DNA of 64,000 bases from Sipunculus nudus (taxonomy: Eukaryota; Annelida; Sipuncula; Golfingiida; Sipunculidae), in NCBI GenBank assembly GCA_026874595.1, contig CM049311.1:11687676-11751675 (forward strand), given 5' to 3'. Under the pieces are notes generated by a model that was not told where the DNA came from, searched no databases, and was given only the letters and a program-made list of their open reading frames with translations. The position numbers were made by a program, and so were the translations under genes. Below are positions 58,961-64,000 of this stretch, piece by piece (position 1 is the first letter of the stretch; every line of letters begins with the position of its first letter).

Positions 58961-60730
58961 ATAAAATTTCATCAGCATCTCTTTAATTAACTTACTGCTC
59001 AATGTTGCTGAGAGCAAAACAAATGGAAAAACTCTGCCACCTGGTGGAGAACTAATACCTATTACACTAGGTAACCCTAAATCATATTCCACCATAAACC
59101 ATTATACCCCCTGGGCTTGAAGCATTTAATGTGTTACAATGGGTGTTATCCATTAAGGAAAAAGTTCCAGCACTCAAAGAGACATTTAGGTAGAAATGGT
59201 TCAGCTTACAGATGTATTTAACATATAGCAAGTCACTGATAGTGCTGTTTAAGAAATCCAAGTGCCGATTAGAAAACCACTTGGTCAATAAAAGCGGTAA
59301 ACAGATACAAGGTGTCATTGAGCTGAGTGGTTTAACAGTTAACTAGTCCCTGTGTACAGCAGGTACAAATCTCCAGTACATGCATTGGGTGCATTCTGAT
59401 GACTCTGCTGTGTTTGTCGTATAATTTTCTGTAAAATAGTCTTGAAGGAAGCACCAAGAACATTTGAACAGATCTGGCCTCACATTAATACAGACAATAA
59501 CATCTAGAGTCTATAGTCAATGTTACTATCAGTAATATCTAGATTTTTAGATGATATATGATCTATATGAAGCAAATTTAAAGTAAATACATGCAACCAC
59601 AGGATTATAGCTAATGTGGGACAATTAAATACTAAAACAATGAATTCTCTGTGGATCTAAATAAATGCAGAGTAATATGTATACACAATACTAATCTTCA
59701 ACAAAAAAAAAGATATCTAAATGACCAATTAAGACATTTTTGGTTCAAATTTTTTCAAAAAATCAGTTTGGCATGGGCATGTTGAGTGGTGAAATGCTTG
59801 ATGCTCTCCACTTGTGATTCCAGTTCCATTACCGGCTTTGATATGGAACTGTGTTGTACGTAGTGGCCACTCATAAGCTGGTGGTTTTCCCAAGGTTCTC
59901 AGGTTTCCTCAACGTGCACCCATTACCAAACCCAACCATTTGACTCATGGAGAGCATGCCTTAATTGCATTCTTTATAAAATCAGTTGTATAATCCATAT
60001 TAAAAAAATAAGTTTAAATTAAAAAAAAATAATGCAAAATGTCATCTAAACTAACGAGCATGGGCATCTATTATTGACCACAAAGATTAGATCAACTGCT
60101 ACAGATCTGCAGACTTACATAAATATATTTAATTGCATGGCAGTTCAACGTGTACTTCAGGCAGTACACATGTATAATATTTACTCAGGTCAGGTTATAT
60201 CACCCCACTGTTTGCTAACTTCAGACCCTTATGTTTGACTCCTTATGACCACTTGAGGAGACCAACAATCATGGAGACCCAGTCAGGAAGCAGACATGCA
60301 TTCAGCTTTTCAGAATCAAGTAAAAGCTATTTATATAGTACCAAGATCAAATAAGGTCTCTAAGGATGGCCAAGTCTCCAGTTTTGCAATGAGAATGTCC
60401 ATGCTGAACAAGTTTCACTGACAGATCCCTTGTATATATATTGATGGCACTGTCCACCAAATGAAAGTACTCAGGGGACAGTCTCAGAATTAATTTGTGG
60501 AAAGAGTTTGGTGGATTAAGCCTGCCACCCACTGGCAATTTTGCTGGGACATGATGTGATGCGACAAAAATTGCAAGGGATCTGCAACTGGTCACCGATT
60601 ATAATCACATGTAAATTGCAAGTGAGCGGGCCTTGCGACGAAGTGTGTATCATGTTTGGAATTTCATGACCAATCATCAGTTAAAATCAGGTGACCTCTG
60701 CCAACCAGTAATTGGTATTAATCGGTTGTG
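58960..60730. other. Unassigned flank with one SINE-like stretch
   Basis: 59770-59960 has a tRNA-like GTGGTGAAATGCTTGATGCT and a GGTTCTCAGGTTTCCTC core resembling the element at 63075-63260. The 82-codon minus-strand frame at 60347-60595 has no family resemblance I can name. Confidence 0.4.
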
Positions 60731-61030
60731 TAGAGTATGGAATTTCTTGCCATATATACAGACCTACACATCATCTAAACTGATATATAGGTATATACAT
60801 AATTGCTGATATATTGATAATTCTATATACTATATGTGTGTGTTGTAAGGTTAATTAGTTAAGAAATTATTAGTAAACAGTTTTCCAGAGACTGTGTCTT
60901 CTAGAGACTCTAATGAGAGCATCCATTTTCTCATCACAAAGCAAAAGTTATTACACTGCAAGATCAATGATCAAATTGGTCTGCATCAACCGTCCGATCA
61001 TCGATTATAATGGATAATCTGGCCATCAAT
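60730..61030 (+). repeat. Dispersed repeat shared with 17140-17490
   Basis: Second, more diverged copy; see the shared words listed for 17140-17490. Confidence 0.65.
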
Positions 61031-63070
61031 AGGTGGGTATGAAAGTTAGCCTTTAAAAAATATGCAGTCCATTTTTTAAAGAGGTGATAAGTCACTGGCA
61101 GAACTCTTCTATAGATGACAAATTTGCGTCTAAAGTTGTTCGTTTTGATTGTTAAAAAAAATTAGCTTCCAATAAAAAGATGCAACTTAAATTAATAAAA
61201 TATATAGTATCCTATAGCCATTTATTGTTTTGTCTCAAGAAATCTTAAAAAATAAAACTGCCAAATCTGACAGATTTTGGTTTACTTTGAAATGCTTTAT
61301 ATTTATTTATTTGTATTCCTAATTACATGATTGTGTGCAATGCCATTATAAAGAATTATTATCTTGGTACACTACATCATTATATGAGTTTATAGTGGGT
61401 ATGAGTTTATCAACACAGATCTCACATGGTTTACCTGTACTTGAAAATGTGAACATCCTCTCTAATATATGTAAACAATTATTACAGTCTATATATATAA
61501 TGATCACTGTTGGCCTTTCTTTTAAATTTATATAATCCAAGCATGGCAGCATGCCTAAGCCCCTGGATAGATAACTTGTGACCTCTGACTTTATCACCAT
61601 AAATACCTTATTTAAAACCTCATTCTTAAGATGTAAACAACACAAGTAGTACTATCACTCAATTGGTACATAAAATCACTAAGTGCCCATAAAGGCGCTG
61701 ATAATGGTTGTAGTTCAAAGGGAGTATGTCAGCGTGTTCTGGTGTTTTATCCTCCATGGGTTGATCTACTTGTCTTAATAATCAGAACAGCATCACTGAA
61801 CATTGTCCAATATTTTCTGTGTTCATATATGATAGCCATGGCACTAATTTTATCCTTATCATATAGTAACTTTCTGGCATAAAAAAAACCATATGAAGCA
61901 AAATAATAAACAATCTCTAAAGCATTATGTCAAGACCATGCTACACTAAAATTCTGTTTATAATTCTTTGTGGTCTAGAAGCTGATACTGAAATAGATAA
62001 GACTGACACAATCAGTGCTTGCAAGCCCATATTATTTTATCACTGATGATGACACTCAATTTGTCCTTAGGGGGGTTATTAACCACATTTTCAATATATA
62101 TAATTATTGAGCAATTTGACATTATTTGCTTATTTGGCAAGTTCCCTGAAGGGCGTATGGCATAGGCATCTACCAGAAACAACCCTAGTCAACTCGGCCC
62201 ATGTGAACTTGTCCCATGCACAACCCTTCCTGGATAAACCCAATGGGCAATGCAGGCAGGTTATATATGCAAGTAATAAAATCAAGGACAGTTTCCACTT
62301 GTTCAGGTGGAATACAGTATTGCATGGTAGCCTTACAATCTGACATCACAGAGGGTGCCATGAACATTAATTCTCAAAAATGACAAATTTGAACTCCTGC
62401 AAAGAGAAAAACATGTAACTAGTGAAAAAAAATTCTAAGCTTGTTAAACTAAAATTAATGCTAGACTTGAGGATTCTCCTGCTATTTTCAGGTTATGTTC
62501 CTGAATGTTTTCTAAAATCATCAGCTTAAATGCAGTTTCATTTGAAAATAACCTAAATGCATTGATTCATCTAAATGCATAGCTGAAACATATGATGGCT
62601 CTGATTAGAGCTGGGAATATTAGTTACGGTAAAGGTCTGATATTCAGACGGTGTCAGTCTCAGCCGACTTTTAACACTTTGCCTGTCAGGTTTTCGGACC
62701 TGTTCACTCTTGAAGCCTTTCTTGGCTCCTGACGTAGATGCATCATCAACAACATACTGTGGGTGTCTCTTTGTTCATGAGGATTTCAAATTTGAGATAT
62801 TCACAACAGGATCATTATCCGGAAAAATATAAATCTTGAATGAGAGGTTCCATTAGTGAAGATAACAGAACGATATTATATATAATAATAATCTTGTGTA
62901 TTACCTGTAAATAAAACTTTACTATTATACATGATATCCTATCTTTCAAATTATTTAAACATAATGAACATTATTTTCTATTCCTTTGATGTTCAGTTGG
63001 GCACCAGCTGATACAATTTGCTCATACCAGTATTTAATATAAATTATGAACTTATTTATTTTACATGGAT
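61030..63070. other. AT-rich intergenic sequence, nothing recognised
   Basis: Several short open frames (for example plus strand 62107-62343), none with a recognisable domain or codon pattern. Confidence 0.4.
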
Positions 63071-63074
63071 GGAT

Positions 63075-63260
63075 TGTACAAATAGTTATTCCAAGTTTTA
63101 GAGGCACTCTCCATGGCTCTGAGGGTGGCCTTGGGTAGTCTGTATGGTGGAGGTAACCGGAGAACCCGGAGAAAACCTATAGCCTTGGAAGGGCAACCCA
63201 GGTTCCCAGCTGAGAGAGCCAAGCATTTAACCCCTTGACTGTCCAGGCCCCAGTACATAT
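63075..63260 (-). mobile_element. SINE-like element
   Basis: The minus strand has a tRNA-like head (GGGGTTAAATGCTTGGCTCT, then a B-box-like GGGTTGCCC) followed by a TTTTCTCCGGGTTCTCCGGT core, a motif seen in many invertebrate SINEs. Confidence 0.55.
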
Positions 63261-64000
63261 TATTTACAATAATTAATTCATATAAAAATGGATGTACTGT
63301 GTTGATATTTATTTGGTGAGATCGTGAAAAGGAACCCTTTGGAAATAATTCAAAAGGAAAAATTACAAAATTTTAACCAGGCAAATATGATTGTAACCAC
63401 AGTATACTTTAACCAAGTGACCAAGGACAGATGAACAACAGGAACAACAAATATGATAAGTATATTAAGATTCCTGTGGAGAACAGGGTTTCAACCTAGT
63501 CTACTGGCTAGCCTGTCTATTACCCACTAAGGGACATAAGGTAATAACCTCCAGGCTCCGGCTCCCGACAACAATCTAGATATTGACCTCCTCATGCCGG
63601 CACCTCAGGTCATTCACAAAAGTAGGTCAGGCTTAAGGCTACCGGACCAGCTGATTGCAAACACGAATATTAAGTACACCTGTACTGGACGATACACCTG
63701 AGTGTACCTGTGAAGCAGTGTTACTGTGATAACATAAAAGTCATACTTTATGTGTTGATCTCCTTTGTTCTGCAGCGAGACTAAAAACTGGGACTCCTTT
63801 ACACAACTGGGTTACACCTAATCTGTCTGTGGATGGTTCTTACATGTTCTCTGTTTCTACTGAATGGCTCTCCTGAGTTGGACCCTCCTTTTTCATATTT
63901 GTAAAAAAAATCACTATGAAAATAATGATGAAATAAACCTCCCTGTTTGATAGGGATTTTATTTGTCTGATGTCATTATTGAAAGGGAGGGCAACCCTTA
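63260..64000. other. Window end, nothing recognised
   Basis: 63480-63680 is somewhat GC-richer (CTCCAGGCTCCGGCTCCCGA) and could be another degraded SINE. No gene found. Confidence 0.35.

Overview
This window is eukaryotic nuclear DNA: AT-rich, mostly non-coding, full of simple repeats, tandem arrays and SINE-like elements, with one large intron-split gene. The protein is a metazoan P-glycoprotein. The repeat landscape (GACGGACG tracts, tandem arrays of about 150 to 380 bp, tRNA-derived SINEs, a SAP/SWIM/YqaJ-type transposon remnant) suggests a lophotrochozoan, most likely a bivalve mollusc. That assignment is inference.

The only complete protein gene found is an ABCB1-like full transporter on the minus strand. 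Its 27 coding exons run from the start codon at 51904 to the stop at 18279. I joined them by GT/AG boundaries with matching phase at every junction. The product is about 1325 residues in the order TMD1, NBD1, linker, TMD2, NBD2. Both ATP sites have an A-loop Tyr, Walker A, Q-loop, LSGGQ, Walker B with Glu, and H-loop His. Upstream of exon 1 there is a TATA box, an initiator-like TCAGTC and bZIP-type sites (TGACGTAA, TGACTCA). The 8.4-kb intron 14 interrupts the linker and holds three candidate microexons (21, 39 and 15 nt). All are multiples of three, all phase 1 at both ends, and mostly acidic. This suggests a regulated, alternatively spliced linker, and it is the most interesting observation here.

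Layout: 1-5000, dispersed and tandem repeats. About 4998-5200, a CpG-containing segment with two CRE-type sites and a good minus-strand splice donor, possibly an orphan promoter or first exon. 6061-12310, a tandem duplication and a 148-bp array that carry ten near-consensus CTCF-like motifs in one orientation. 12355-12640, a SINE. 13892-15488, a decayed TIR transposon with SAP, SWIM and YqaJ-like fragments. 17140-17490, a dispersed repeat also present at 60730-61030. 18279-51944, the transporter gene, with a MITE, SINEs and minisatellites in its introns. 52000-64000, no gene recognised, with a repeat composite at 55290-58960 related to the one at 1540-2860.
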